Assembly: GCF_016031615.1 (NCBI RefSeq)
Contig: NZ_JACYXC010000001.1
Coordinates: 3,224,001-3,288,000 of the forward strand
Origin: Streptomyces pactum
GTDB taxonomy: Bacteria > Actinomycetota > Actinomycetes > Streptomycetales > Streptomycetaceae
DNA: 64,000 nucleotides
Direction: 5' to 3'
Part shown: piece after piece, positions 1 to 8,743 of the stretch
How positions within the stretch are numbered: the first letter of the stretch is position 1
Layout of the letters: every line of letters starts with the position of its first letter
The notes under the pieces: generated by a model
Database searches by the model: none
Told to the model about the DNA's origin: nothing
What the model saw: only the letters and a program-made list of their open reading frames with translations
Translations under genes and position numbers: made by a program

Positions 1-1
1 A

Positions 2-430
2 CACGCCACCCCCGACGACATCCTCACCGAGGTGCGCCGCACCGCCAGCGGGATCAACATCTCCACCGTCTACCGCACGCTGGAGCTGCTGGAGGAGCTG
101 GGGCTGGTCAGCCACGCGCACCTGGGGCACGGCGCCCCCACCTACCACCTCGCCGACCGGCACCACCACATCCACCTGGTCTGCCGGGACTGCACGGACG
201 TGATCGAGGCGGACCTGTCGGTCGCGGAGTCGTTCACCCGGCGGCTGAAGGACGAGTTCGGCTTCGACACCGATCTCAAGCACTTCGCCATCTTCGGCCG
301 GTGTGCCGGCTGTGCCCGCACCGGCGGGGACCGCGCCGCCGGCGACCGCACCGCCTCCCCGGCCGCCGCCGGGCCGGACGCGCCGGGGTCCGCCGCCGGT
401 GGTGACCGCGACCGCCCGGACCGCCGCTAG
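2..430 (+). CDS. nur: Nur-like Fur-family metalloregulator (5' end missing)
   Basis: The reading frame is open from base 2, so the N-terminus lies outside the window; an internal GTG at 32 is not the true start. The visible part has the Fur winged-helix recognition region (INISTVYRTLELLEELG), the His-rich metal site (RHHHIHLVC) and the two CxxC pairs (CRDC, CAGC) of a structural zinc site. It closely resembles the nickel regulator Nur of S. coelicolor as I remember it, and ygfZ follows as in that genome. Nur represses nickel uptake and Fe-SOD genes when nickel is sufficient. After the last Cys pair there is an Ala/Gly/Asp-rich tail of about 40 residues that is not part of the fold. Zur or Fur is less likely, given how closely the HTH to HHHIH stretch matches Nur. 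Confidence 0.85.
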   Translation, partial: HATPDDILTEVRRTASGINISTVYRTLELLEELGLVSHAHLGHGAPTYHLADRHHHIHLVCRDCTDVIEADLSVAESFTRRLKDEFGFDTDLKHFAIFGRCAGCARTGGDRAAGDRTASPAAAGPDAPGSAAGGDRDRPDRR

Positions 431-507
431 CGGCTCGGCCGCGGGCCGCCGGCGGCCGACTGCCGGGGCACCGCGCCGGGCGGCCGGCACGACGTAGGCT
501 GGCGGCC

Positions 508-1473
508 ATGAAGAGCCCTTTGCTGTCGCTGCCCGGCGCCGTCCCCGGCGAGGGCCCCGACGAAGGCGTCGCCGCCCATTACGGCGACCTGTTCCGCGAG
601 CAGCGCACGCTCGCCGACGGCACCGGATTCGTGGACCTGTCGCACCGCGGCGTGATCACGGTCACCGGCGAGGACCGGTTGAGCTGGCTGCACCTGCTGC
701 TCACCCAGCACGTCAGCGAACTGCCGCCCGGGCAGGCCACCGAGGCCCTGATCCTCTCCCCGCACGGCCACGTCGAGCACGCGCTGTACCTGGTGGACGA
801 CGGCGGGACGACCTGGGCGCACGTGGAGCCCGGCACCCAGCAGGCGCTCCTCGCCTACCTGGAGAGCATGAAGTTCTTCTACCGGGTGGAGGCGGTGGAC
901 GCCACGGACGCGTACGCGGTCGTGCACCTGCCCGCCGGCAGCATCACCCCGGTGCCGCCGGGCACGGTGGCCCGGGAGACCCCCTACGGGCGCGACCTGT
1001 TCCTGCCGCGCGCCCGGCTGGAGGAGTTCGCCGCGCAGGCCGCCCCCGCGATCGGGGTGCTCGCCCACGAGGCGCTGCGGATCGAGGCGCACCGGCCCCG
1101 GCTGGGCCTGGAGACCGACCACCGCACCATCCCGCACGAACTGGGCTGGATCGGCACCGCGGTCCACCTCAACAAGGGCTGTTACCGGGGCCAGGAGACG
1201 GTCGCCCGGGTGCAGAACCTGGGCAAGCCGCCGCGCCGCCTGGTCTTCCTGCACCTGGACGGCAGCGAGGTGAAACTGCCCGGGCACGGCGCTCCCGTAC
1301 GGCTCGCCTCCGAGGGCCCGGACGGCCGTCAGCTGGGCTTCGTCACCTCCTCGGCCCGCCACCACGAACTGGGCCCGATCGCCCTCGCCCTGGTGAAGCG
1401 GAACGTCCCGGTGGACGCCGACCTGCTCGCCGACACCACGGCGGCGGCCCAGGAGGTCGTGGTCGAGCCCTGA
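508..1473 (+). CDS. ygfZ: YgfZ/GcvT-like folate-binding protein
   Basis: This 321-residue protein is a YgfZ-type relative of the glycine cleavage T protein. The family binds tetrahydrofolate and helps maintain or repair certain iron-sulfur enzymes in the cytoplasm. The diagnostic family motif is seen near residue 225 (NKGCYRGQE, with the conserved Cys). The N-terminal part (VDLSHRGVITVTGEDRLSWLHLL) is the usual GcvT-fold opening. The start is ATG 508, and a -10-like TAGGCT lies at 495-500, seven bases upstream, so the mRNA is probably leaderless. It follows nur on the same strand after 77 bases. Confidence 0.9.
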   Translation: MKSPLLSLPGAVPGEGPDEGVAAHYGDLFREQRTLADGTGFVDLSHRGVITVTGEDRLSWLHLLLTQHVSELPPGQATEALILSPHGHVEHALYLVDDGGTTWAHVEPGTQQALLAYLESMKFFYRVEAVDATDAYAVVHLPAGSITPVPPGTVARETPYGRDLFLPRARLEEFAAQAAPAIGVLAHEALRIEAHRPRLGLETDHRTIPHELGWIGTAVHLNKGCYRGQETVARVQNLGKPPRRLVFLHLDGSEVKLPGHGAPVRLASEGPDGRQLGFVTSSARHHELGPIALALVKRNVPVDADLLADTTAAAQEVVVEP

Positions 1474-2020
1474 CGGCACCGCCCGGCGGGCGGGGCATGC
1501 TGGGCGCGGGCGTGGCCCCACCGCCGGATGCCGTGGCCGGTTCCGCGCCGCCGGCCGCCAGGGGCGCGGTGGACGACCGTGACGCCCCGCCCGGACCGAG
1601 ACCGACGCTCGCCCCGGGGTCGGGGAGCTGCCACCCGCCCCCGGGCCGCCGACGCCCCTCCCGGACCCCGCCCCGGCCCCGCCCCCGGCTCGGGCCATCG
1701 GCCTTCCGGGCGGGGGAACATCCGGGCAGGTGGCCACCCCGGCGGGTGAACGCCGCGGCCGGACCGGCCCGGCCATGGGCCGTCGGAGCGGGTGACGCCC
1801 GGAAATCCGGTGACGGCACGCACCCCCGAGCGGGTGACGCCACCCGGGCGAACCGGACGGCGCTCCGGGCGGCGAACCCGGGGGTGGACCGAGCGGCGGA
1901 CCCCGCCGGAAAGCGCCGGTGGACCGCCCCGACGAAGCCAAAACGGTGTGCCGCCCGGGGCGTACGGAACCGGTGAGGCCCGCCCGCGGGATGCCCGGCG
2001 GGCCCCGGAGCGGCCCGCTG
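1474..2020. other. Intergenic, no gene seen
   Basis: Very GC-rich stretch between the convergent ygfZ and dtd genes. Open frames here are rich in Arg/Pro/Gly with no family resemblance, and I regard them as composition artefacts. No clear terminator with a T-run is visible. Confidence 0.5.
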
Positions 2021-2626
2021 TCAGACCTCGACCAGGACGGTGAACGGGCCGTCGTTGGTGAGGGAAACCCGCATCCGCGCCCCGAAACGCCCGGTCTCCA
2101 CCCGCGCGCCCAGTGCCCGCAGCTGCGCCACCACCTCGTCCACCAGAGGTTCGGCGATCTCGCCCGGGGCCGCGGCGTTCCAGGTGGGGCGGCGCCCCTT
2201 ACGGGCGTCCCCGTAGAGCGTGAACTGGCTGATGACCAGCAGCGGCGCGTCCAGGTCGGAGCAGGACCGCTCGGGCCCGCCGCCCGTGGGGGCGCCCCCT
2301 TCCGGGGCCGGCCCCTCGGGGTTCCCTCCGGCGGACGGCTCCGCGGCCGGCGCCCCCGCGGGGCTCTCCTTGGCTCCCTCCCCGGTCCCCTCCGGGTTCC
2401 CCGATCCCTCCGGGTGCTCCGGCCCGTCCGGGTGTCCCGGGTACTGCGGCCGGTCTTCCAGGATGCGCAACGTCCACAGCTTGCGCGCCAGTCGGGCGGC
2501 CTTGTCGGGGGTGTCGTCGTGGGTCACCCCGACCAGGACGCACAGTCCCTGTCCGGTGATCTCGCCCACCGTCTCGCCGTCCACCACGACGGAGGCACCG
2601 TTCACTCTCTGTACCACAGCACGCAT
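2021..2626 (-). CDS. dtd: D-aminoacyl-tRNA deacylase with low-complexity insertion
   Basis: Dtd hydrolyses D-amino acids mischarged onto tRNA. The N-terminus (MRAVVQRVNGASVVVDGE), the SQFTLYGD motif (about residues 133-140) and the C-terminal NDGPFTVLVEV carry the two conserved active-site signatures (SQxTL and the GP motif). The family is usually about 141-145 residues; this protein is 201. The excess is a Gly/Pro/Glu-rich block at about residues 61-126 with NPEG-like repeats, placed just before the SQFTLYGD strand. The start is ATG 2626, because that is where homology begins; upstream in-frame ATGs lack similarity. It is convergent with ygfZ and divergent from rsiG. Confidence 0.88.
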   Translation of the reverse strand: MRAVVQRVNGASVVVDGETVGEITGQGLCVLVGVTHDDTPDKAARLARKLWTLRILEDRPQYPGHPDGPEHPEGSGNPEGTGEGAKESPAGAPAAEPSAGGNPEGPAPEGGAPTGGGPERSCSDLDAPLLVISQFTLYGDARKGRRPTWNAAAPGEIAEPLVDEVVAQLRALGARVETGRFGARMRVSLTNDGPFTVLVEV

Positions 2627-2772
2627 GCCGACAATCATGCCGTGCGTCCATCCGGGGCCGATCCGGCGCACTGCCACTCCCCCGTGCGACGCGAAATGGC
2701 ACGATGCGGGGAACCCAGTGCGTTATGTGGACAGTGCGGCGCGACGCCGTGCACCGAGGGGACGGACACGCC

Positions 2773-3423
2773 ATGAGCACACTCGGCACCGGGCACGCGC
2801 CCGGGCCCGTAATTCCCATCCGCACCACGGAACGAGAGGCCCGGACCGCGCTGCCCGGCTCCACGCGGCCGGACATCCCGCGGCCGGAGGTCCGCGCGGA
2901 GATCCCGCGGCCCGGCGGCCCGCGGGGCGGCGAGGCCCTCCCGGACCGCGCCCGGCTGGCCCGCCTCCGCCTGGACGAGCTGCGGGAGCTGCGCCGCGAC
3001 TCCCAGCGCGAGGAGGCCGACCTGAGCTATGTGCGGCGGCTGCTCCAGGGCCGGATCGACATCCTCCGGGCGGAACTCGCGCACCGTACGGCACCGGCCG
3101 GGCCGCTCGTCGAACGGCTGCCGCAGATCCTCGCCGACGCCCCGCCGCGGCAGCGCAGCTCCGCGCGCCATGTGACGCTCGGCACTCCGCACGACGACCG
3201 GTACCGGCGGCTGGCCGAGTCGATGCTCGGTGAGGTGGAGCTGTCCGACCTGCCCGCCCGCACCGACGAGGAGCTGCGCGCCGCGATGGGCCGGCTGCGG
3301 CGCTACGAGCAGCAGGTCTCCCGCCGCCGCCAGGAGCTCCAGCGGACCGCGGACGGCTGCGGCGCGGAAATCGCACGCAGGTACCGTGTGGGAGAAGCAC
3401 AGGTGGACGACCTGCTCGCCTGA
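2773..3423 (+). CDS. rsiG: RsiG, c-di-GMP-dependent anti-sigma factor for WhiG
   Basis: In Streptomyces, RsiG sequesters the sporulation sigma factor WhiG when loaded with cyclic di-GMP. Both signature c-di-GMP motifs, E(X)3S(X)2R(X)3Q(X)3D, are present and perfect: E81-S85-R88-Q92-D96 in the first long helix, and E179-S183-R186-Q190-D194 in the second. The first ~60 residues are Pro/Arg-rich and probably disordered. The start is ATG 2773 with GAGGGGA about nine bases upstream; ATG 2704 lacks a ribosome site and gives an implausible N-terminus. whiG itself is not in the window. The motif match makes the call strong. Confidence 0.92.
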   Translation: MSTLGTGHAPGPVIPIRTTEREARTALPGSTRPDIPRPEVRAEIPRPGGPRGGEALPDRARLARLRLDELRELRRDSQREEADLSYVRRLLQGRIDILRAELAHRTAPAGPLVERLPQILADAPPRQRSSARHVTLGTPHDDRYRRLAESMLGEVELSDLPARTDEELRAAMGRLRRYEQQVSRRRQELQRTADGCGAEIARRYRVGEAQVDDLLA

Positions 3424-3485
3424 CCGGCCCGCCGGCCCGGTCCGGGCGGCGGGTCTCCCGCACGCCCGTACGTGGAAGGCCGACG

Positions 3486-4445
3486 ATGACCTCCTCTCCC
3501 CCTGCCGTGACCCCGGTCCTCGCCGAGGTCGTCCGTTCCGGTTTCGTCGAGGGCCGGCACCGGGGCTCCCTGGTGGTCCTGGCCCGGGACGGCAGTGTGG
3601 AGCGGGCGCTCGGCGACATCGACGCCCCGGTCTTCCCCCGGTCCAGCAACAAGCCGATGCAGGCCGCCGCGATCCTGCGGGCCGGGCTCGACCTGGACGG
3701 CGAACGACTGGCGCTGGCCGCCGCGAGCCACTCCGGAGAACCGTTTCATCTCGACCTGGTGGCCCGGATGCTCGCCGAGTACGAACTGCCCGCCGATGCC
3801 CTGCGCACCCCGCCCGACCTGCCGCTGGACCCGACGGAGGCGGAGCGCTACCTGGCGGCCGGGCGGACCCGTGACCGGATCACCATGAACTGCTCGGGGA
3901 AGCACACCGCGATGCTCGCCGCCTGCGCCCGCAACGGCTGGCCGCTGGAGAACTACCTCGACCCCGGCCACCCGCTCCAGCGGCTGGTCCACCAGGTGGT
4001 GGAGGAGGCGAGCGGCGAACGGGTCGCCCACGTGGGCACCGACGGCTGCGGCGCCCCGCTGCTCTCGCTCTCGCTGACCGGACTGGCCCGCGCCTTCCGC
4101 TCCTTCGTGCTCGCCGCGCCCGGCACCCCTGAGCGCCGGGTGGCGGACGCGATGCGGGCGCACCCCGAGTACGTGGCCGGCACCCGCCGCCCCGACACCT
4201 GGCTGATGCGCGAGGTGCCCGGCACGCTGGCGAAGATGGGCGCGGAAGCGGTCCAGGCGGTCGCCCTGCCGGACGGCCGGGCGCTGGCGTTCAAGATCGA
4301 CGACGGCGCGACCCGGGCCCTGGGACCGGTGCTGGCCCGCGCCCTGGAGCAGCTCGGCGTCTCCTCCCCGGTGCTGGCCCGGATCGGCGAGGCACCGCTG
4401 CTCGGCGGCGGGGTCACGGTCGGCGCGATACGGGCGGCCTTCTGA
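3486..4445 (+). CDS. Class 3 (Rhizobium-type) L-asparaginase
   Basis: This 319-residue cytoplasmic enzyme of the asparaginase_II family hydrolyses L-asparagine to aspartate and ammonia. It shows the features known for the R. etli type: an SxxK pair (S53-K56 in RSSNKP), NCSGKH with C137 and K140, and DGCGAP with C189. The last three correspond to the Cys/Lys/Cys metal site of that family. It is unrelated to the E. coli asparaginase fold. GGAAGG lies about seven bases before ATG 3486. It follows rsiG after 62 bases, so the two may be co-transcribed, but no functional link is evident. Confidence 0.88.
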   Translation: MTSSPPAVTPVLAEVVRSGFVEGRHRGSLVVLARDGSVERALGDIDAPVFPRSSNKPMQAAAILRAGLDLDGERLALAAASHSGEPFHLDLVARMLAEYELPADALRTPPDLPLDPTEAERYLAAGRTRDRITMNCSGKHTAMLAACARNGWPLENYLDPGHPLQRLVHQVVEEASGERVAHVGTDGCGAPLLSLSLTGLARAFRSFVLAAPGTPERRVADAMRAHPEYVAGTRRPDTWLMREVPGTLAKMGAEAVQAVALPDGRALAFKIDDGATRALGPVLARALEQLGVSSPVLARIGEAPLLGGGVTVGAIRAAF

Positions 4446-4893
4446 CCCGGCGCCCGGTCCCGTCCCGCGCCCCCTGCCCCGGCGGCGTCAGGGCTCCGAT
4501 CCGTCTGCCCGGTGCCGGTCACGGCCCGGGTCCCCTCCGTCCCACCGTCCGGGCCGGGCGCCTGCCGTCCCGGGCCCCGGCCCGTCCCGCCGTACCCGGC
4601 GACCTGCCGACGGGCGCCGCGGCCCGACCCGTACCGACCCGCCCGCCGGTCCACCGTCGGTCCGCCGCCGGTCCGTCGGGGCCCGCCCGGCGACCGTCGG
4701 CCGGCCGGGGCGCGCCCGCACCCGGCCCGTACCCCCCGTCCCGTCCGTCCAGGTCGCCCGCGCCGGCCGCACCGCCCGCCCGGCGGCCGGGATGGGCCGG
4801 GGCGGGCGCCGGGGCCGGGGCCGGGGCCGGGGCCGGGGGCCGGGGCCGGAAATTCCGGTGCGCCGGGCCGGGCGGTCCGCCTAGCGTGACGCC
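4446..4893. other. Intergenic with GGGGCC repeat
   Basis: No gene recognised. Mostly C-rich then G-rich DNA with weak internal repetition. It ends in a GGGGCC hexanucleotide tract at 4809-4849 and a TAGCGT -10-like box at 4882-4887, six bases before the next ATG. Confidence 0.5.
4809..4849 (+). repeat. GGGGCC hexanucleotide tandem repeat
   Basis: About six GGGGCC units in tandem, one of them with an extra G. The G-runs on the plus strand could fold as a G-quadruplex. The tract lies 45 bases upstream of the acetyltransferase start. Confidence 0.85.
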
Positions 4894-6141
4894 ATGGGCC
4901 TCGACATCCGGACGATCGACGAATCCGACCTGAGAGACTGGATCCTCGCGCTGCGCACCGGCTTTCTGCGTCCGCCGACCGTCAGCGAGGAGGAGATCGA
5001 GTACCGCCGGGTGGAACACCGCCCGGAACGCACCCTGGGGGTCCTGGACCGTGACACCGGCCGCTACGTGGCCACCTTCCGCAGCTTCCCCCAGCAGATC
5101 ACCGCGGTCGGCGGCCGGCCGGTACCGGCCGACGCCATCAGCAACGTCACCGTCTCCCCGACCCACCGCCGGCGGGGGCTGCTCAGCCGGATGATGGAGC
5201 GCGATCTGCGCGCCGCCAAGGAACGCGGCGACGTGGTCGCCACCCTCATCGCCGCGGAGTACCCGATCTACGGGCGGTACGGGTTCGGCCCGGCCACCTG
5301 GGCCACCGAGTGGCAGGTGGACGTCGCGCGCGCCGGGCTCGACCCCCGGTACTCCGGACCCGCCGACGGCGGCCGGACGGAGCTGGTCGACGCCGGGACC
5401 GTACGGGCCGTGGGCCCCGAGCTGCACGAGCGGCTGCGCGCCGCCCGGCACGGGGTGATCGACCGGAACGAGCGCTGGTGGCTGCAGACCACCGGCGCGT
5501 TCCCGGTCCCCGGCGAACCGTGGACCGAGCCGTTCCACGTCCTGCACCGCGCCCCGGACGGCACCGTGGAAGGGCTGCTCACGTACACCGCGGACGCCGT
5601 CTGGGAGGCGAAGCGCCCGCAGAACACCGCCACCGTCCATCAGTTGATCGCCACCACCCCGGCCGCCGAACGCTCGCTGTGGCACTTCGTGCTGTCGGTG
5701 GACTGGATCACCAAGGTCAACTCCGGGCTGCGCGCCCCCGACGACCTGCTGCCGCTGCTGCTGCCCGACCCGCGGGCGGCGAAGGTCACCACGCACGCCG
5801 ACTTCCTCTGGGTGCGCCCGCTGGACGTGCCGCGCGCCCTGGAGGCCCGCTCGTACCCCGTCGAGGGGTCGCTGGTCCTCGCGGTCGACGACCCCGCCGG
5901 CCTGGTGGAGGGCCGCTACCTGCTGGAGGCCGGCCCGGACGGGGCCAGCTGCACCCCCACCACCGAACCGGCCGACCTCTACCTGGGCGCCGGGGAGTTG
6001 GGGGCGCTCTGGCTGGGCGACGAGTCGGCGGTCCGGCTCGCCGCGCTGGGCCGCATCGCCGAGGAACGGACGGGCGCCGCCGCACGCGCCGACCAGCTGC
6101 TGCGCACCTCGCTGCGACCCTGGTGCCCGGACCTCTTCTGA
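4894..6141 (+). CDS. Eis-type GNAT N-acetyltransferase
   Basis: This 415-residue protein has the three-part Eis layout: an N-terminal GNAT domain with the acetyl-CoA loop (VSPTHRRRGLLSRMM, about residues 87-101), a central degenerate GNAT domain, and a C-terminal SCP2-like domain ending in a Phe carboxylate (WCPDLF). The family acetylates amines, including aminoglycosides in M. tuberculosis Eis; the natural substrate here is unknown. ATG 4894 lies six bases after a TAGCGT -10 box, so the transcript is probably leaderless. It is convergent with the Lrp regulator. Aminoglycoside modification is possible but not shown. Confidence 0.85.
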   Translation: MGLDIRTIDESDLRDWILALRTGFLRPPTVSEEEIEYRRVEHRPERTLGVLDRDTGRYVATFRSFPQQITAVGGRPVPADAISNVTVSPTHRRRGLLSRMMERDLRAAKERGDVVATLIAAEYPIYGRYGFGPATWATEWQVDVARAGLDPRYSGPADGGRTELVDAGTVRAVGPELHERLRAARHGVIDRNERWWLQTTGAFPVPGEPWTEPFHVLHRAPDGTVEGLLTYTADAVWEAKRPQNTATVHQLIATTPAAERSLWHFVLSVDWITKVNSGLRAPDDLLPLLLPDPRAAKVTTHADFLWVRPLDVPRALEARSYPVEGSLVLAVDDPAGLVEGRYLLEAGPDGASCTPTTEPADLYLGAGELGALWLGDESAVRLAALGRIAEERTGAAARADQLLRTSLRPWCPDLF

Positions 6142-6189
6142 CCCACCCCGCCCGCCCCGGCCGGGGTGGCCCGGCCGGGGCCCGACCGG

Positions 6190-6305
6190 TCCGCCGGTTC
6201 ACGACCGGTCCGGTGGTTCGCCGGCCCGGTGCCCCATCTGCCCGACCGAGTGCGCCGGTTCACGACCGGTCCGCCGGCGCCCGGCCGGTCCGGTGGTTTC
6301 CGGGC
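6190..6305 (+). repeat. Short direct repeats in the intergenic gap
   Basis: The phrase GGTTCACGACCGGTCCG occurs twice, near 6196 and 6257, among diverged copies. The block lies between the convergent acetyltransferase and Lrp genes. No coding potential is seen. Confidence 0.6.
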
Positions 6306-6380
6306 TCTGTTGGTGTCCGCCACCCGGCCCGGTGGCCGTCCGTCCCCCGGTGCGGTCCCGGCCGGATGGCGGGCCGTAGG

Positions 6381-6830
6381 TCAGCTCGGGGCGGTGGGGC
6401 CGCGGTAGGGGAGGGTCTGGCTGTAGACGACGCTCGTGGTGGTGCTGCCGAAGCCGGCGAGTTCGTCCATGAGGGTCTCCAGGTGTTCCATGGAGGTCGC
6501 GGCCACCTTGAGGGTGTAGCAGTCGTCGCCGGTGGTGCGCAGGCACTCCAGGATCTCGCGGCGTTCGGCGAGGAGGCGGCGCAGCGGTTCGTGGCGGTTG
6601 CCCGGATATTTGAGGCGGACGACGGCGAGGACGGGATAGCCGACCCTGGCCAGGTCGATCTCGGCACGGTAGCCCGTGATGACGCCCGAGGCCTCCAGGT
6701 TGCGGACGCGTTCGGTGGTGGCCGACGGGCTGAGGTTCACGCGGCGGCCCAGTTCGCTCAAGGAGATGCGGGCCTCCCGTTGCAGCTGTTCGACGATCGC
6801 CCAGTCGATGTGGTCAAGATTCCCGGCCAT
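6381..6830 (-). CDS. Lrp/AsnC-family transcriptional regulator
   Basis: 149 residues, full length for the family. The N-terminal HTH covers about residues 5-50 (LDHIDWAIVEQLQREARISLSELGRRVNLS) and is followed by the RAM ligand-binding domain (CLRTTGDDCYTLKVAATSMEHLETLM). Lrp proteins sense amino acids or related small molecules and act as multimers on their own and neighbouring promoters. The start is ATG 6830, where homology begins; a TACTTT -10-like box lies six bases upstream on the minus strand. It is divergent from the LLM oxidoreductase across 93 bases, so control of that gene is likely. Confidence 0.9.
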   Translation of the reverse strand: MAGNLDHIDWAIVEQLQREARISLSELGRRVNLSPSATTERVRNLEASGVITGYRAEIDLARVGYPVLAVVRLKYPGNRHEPLRRLLAERREILECLRTTGDDCYTLKVAATSMEHLETLMDELAGFGSTTTSVVYSQTLPYRGPTAPS

Positions 6831-6923
6831 GCCGCGAAAGTACCAGTAAAAACACGGGAAAAGAGCAGCTACGCAGGGAGATCTCGGTTCCGTGCGCCGC
6901 AATCGCCGGGATAGCCTCGCTCC

Positions 6924-7736
6924 ATGCAACTCGGCGTCAACGTAACGAACTTCGGCCCGGGAACCGATCCCGGTGTACTGCGTGAATGGGCGCGGCTCGC
7001 GGAGGACCTCGGCCTCGGCGCCCTCATGGTGTCGGACCACGTGGCGATCACCCCGGACGTGGCCGAGCGGTACCCGGAGCCGTTCTACGAGCCGTTCACC
7101 ACCCTGTCGTGGCTGGCCGGCCTCACCACCACCGTGCGGCTGGGCACGACCGTGCTCGTGCTGCCGTACCGGCATCCCCTGCTGGTGTCCCGCATGGCCG
7201 CCAACCTCCACCACCTGAGCGGCGGCCGCTTCGTCCTCGGGGTGGGCGTCGGCTGGGCCCGGCAGGAGTTCGAGGCGCTGGGCGTGCCGTTCACCGCGCG
7301 TGGCCGGCTGACGGACGAGACTCTCGGCGTCCTCCGGGAGGCCAGGGACGCGGGGCGCCCGGAGGGCGAGGTTCCGCTCTGGATCGGCGGCCACAGCGAC
7401 GCGGCCCTGCGGCGCGTCGTGCGGTTCGGTGACACCTGGCACCCGCTGCGGCTCTCCCTCCCCCACATGCGCGCGGTCCTGCAACGGCACGCGCTGCCGG
7501 GATTCACGCCCCGCATCGCCCTGCGGGTCACCGACGCACCGGTCGACACCTCCGACCGGCCCGCCGGCGTCGGCACCGTCGACCAGATCCTCGACGACCT
7601 GGACCAGTTGCGCCTGCTGGGCGCGGACACCGTCGTACTCGACCCCTACCACGGGGACCCGGAAGAGACCCGGCGGCCGGAGGCGGCATGGCGGGCACTC
7701 ACCCTCGTGGCCGACCGCTGGAGCACTCAATCATGA
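6924..7736 (+). CDS. LLM-class F420-dependent oxidoreductase
   Basis: 270 residues with the luciferase-like monooxygenase TIM-barrel pattern: an N-terminal strand (MQLGVNVTNFG), the AEDLGLGALMVSDHV segment, TTVLVLPYRHPLLVSRM and the glycine-rich LGVGVGWARQEFEALG. Related actinobacterial proteins use F420 or FMN. The substrate cannot be read from the sequence. A TAGCCT box lies six bases before the ATG, indicating a leaderless mRNA. The stop overlaps the start of the downstream deaminase (ATGA), so the two are translationally coupled and probably share a pathway. The divergent Lrp is the likely regulator. Confidence 0.88.
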   Translation: MQLGVNVTNFGPGTDPGVLREWARLAEDLGLGALMVSDHVAITPDVAERYPEPFYEPFTTLSWLAGLTTTVRLGTTVLVLPYRHPLLVSRMAANLHHLSGGRFVLGVGVGWARQEFEALGVPFTARGRLTDETLGVLREARDAGRPEGEVPLWIGGHSDAALRRVVRFGDTWHPLRLSLPHMRAVLQRHALPGFTPRIALRVTDAPVDTSDRPAGVGTVDQILDDLDQLRLLGADTVVLDPYHGDPEETRRPEAAWRALTLVADRWSTQS

Positions 7737-8173
7737 TCACCTCGGCCGACGAGGCCCTTCTGCGGCGTGCCATCGGCATCGCCGCCCACGCGGTCACCCT
7801 GGGCGACGCGCCGTACGGTTCCCTGCTGGCCGGACCGGACGGCACCGTGCTCGCGGAAGCCCACAACACGGTCCGGCGGGACAACGACATCTCCGCCCAC
7901 CCGGAGCTGAAGCTCGCCCGCTGGGCGGCCCGCGAACTCGACCCGGACACGGCGGCCCGTACCACCCTGTACACCAGCTGCCAGCCGTGCGGCATGTGTG
8001 ACGGCGGCATCCTCCGCTCCGGCATCGGCCGGGTCGTCTACGCGCTGTCGACCGAGCAACTCGTCGCGCTCAACCCGCCGTCGGGCGCCTGGCCGACGGT
8101 GCCGCACGACGGCCCGGCCCTCCACGACGAGGCGCGCGCCCCCGTGGCGGCCCACTACCGGCCCACCCGCTGA
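7733..8173 (+). CDS. Nucleoside/nucleobase deaminase (CDA fold)
   Basis: 146 residues of the cytidine/deoxycytidylate deaminase superfamily. The zinc site is visible: HPE at residues 56-58 (the usual motif is HAE) and PCGMC with C86 and C89. Such proteins deaminate guanine, cytosine or related bases; the exact substrate is unclear. The start ATG 7733 overlaps the stop of the oxidoreductase by four bases. The pairing with an F420-type oxidoreductase suggests catabolism of a nitrogenous heterocycle, which is inference. Confidence 0.85.
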   Translation: MITSADEALLRRAIGIAAHAVTLGDAPYGSLLAGPDGTVLAEAHNTVRRDNDISAHPELKLARWAARELDPDTAARTTLYTSCQPCGMCDGGILRSGIGRVVYALSTEQLVALNPPSGAWPTVPHDGPALHDEARAPVAAHYRPTR

Positions 8174-8270
8174 CCACGGCCTCTTCCTCCGGCCCCGGGC
8201 ACCCCCGGGCCGGAGGGGAACGGACCGGCGGGCGGGCAGGCCGACGGACGGGCGGGAGCCGGGTCGCGGG

Positions 8271-8729
8271 TCAGGTCTTGAGCAGCCGGCGCGGCCCCGC
8301 CCCCTGTTCGCCCATCCGGTCGTAGGGGTTGGCCAGCGCGCAGCTGGCGATCGACAGGCAGCCGCAGCCGATGCAGTCGGTGAGATGGTCCCGCAGGTTC
8401 TCCAGCTGCTGGATCCGCTCGTCGAGATCCTTCCGCCAGCACTCGGAGATGCGCGCCCAGTCCTCCCGGCTGAGGACGTGGTCCTCCGGGAAGAGCGCGA
8501 GCACGTCACGGATCTGCGCCAGCGGCATCCCGACCCGCTGCGAGGCGCGGACGAAGGCCACCCGGCGGAGCGTGGCCCGGGTGTACCGCCGCTGGTTGCC
8601 GGTGGTGCGGCGGGACGTGATCAGGCCCTCCCGCTCGTAGAAACGGAGGGCCGAGGCCGGCACCCCGCTGCGTTCGGACAGCTCTCCGATGGTCAGTTCC
8701 TGCGTTCTCCAGCTCAGTTTTTCCGCCAT
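8271..8729 (-). CDS. soxR: SoxR redox-sensing MerR-family activator
   Basis: 152 residues: a MerR HTH (LTIGELSERSGVPASALRFYEREGL), a dimerisation helix, and the C-terminal [2Fe-2S] cluster motif C119-X2-C122-X-C124-X5-C130, exactly the SoxR spacing. In Streptomyces, SoxR responds to redox-active compounds such as its own pigments and activates a small set of oxidoreductase genes. The adjacent divergent FMN reductase has a SoxR-type promoter between the genes, so it is the probable target. The start is ATG 8729. Confidence 0.95.
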   Translation of the reverse strand: MAEKLSWRTQELTIGELSERSGVPASALRFYEREGLITSRRTTGNQRRYTRATLRRVAFVRASQRVGMPLAQIRDVLALFPEDHVLSREDWARISECWRKDLDERIQQLENLRDHLTDCIGCGCLSIASCALANPYDRMGEQGAGPRRLLKT

Positions 8730-8743
8730 GTGCCGACGATAGC

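Noticed and set aside
7688..7732. Earlier start for the deaminase
   Set aside because: Homology begins at ATG 7733, which also forms the ATGA coupling overlap.
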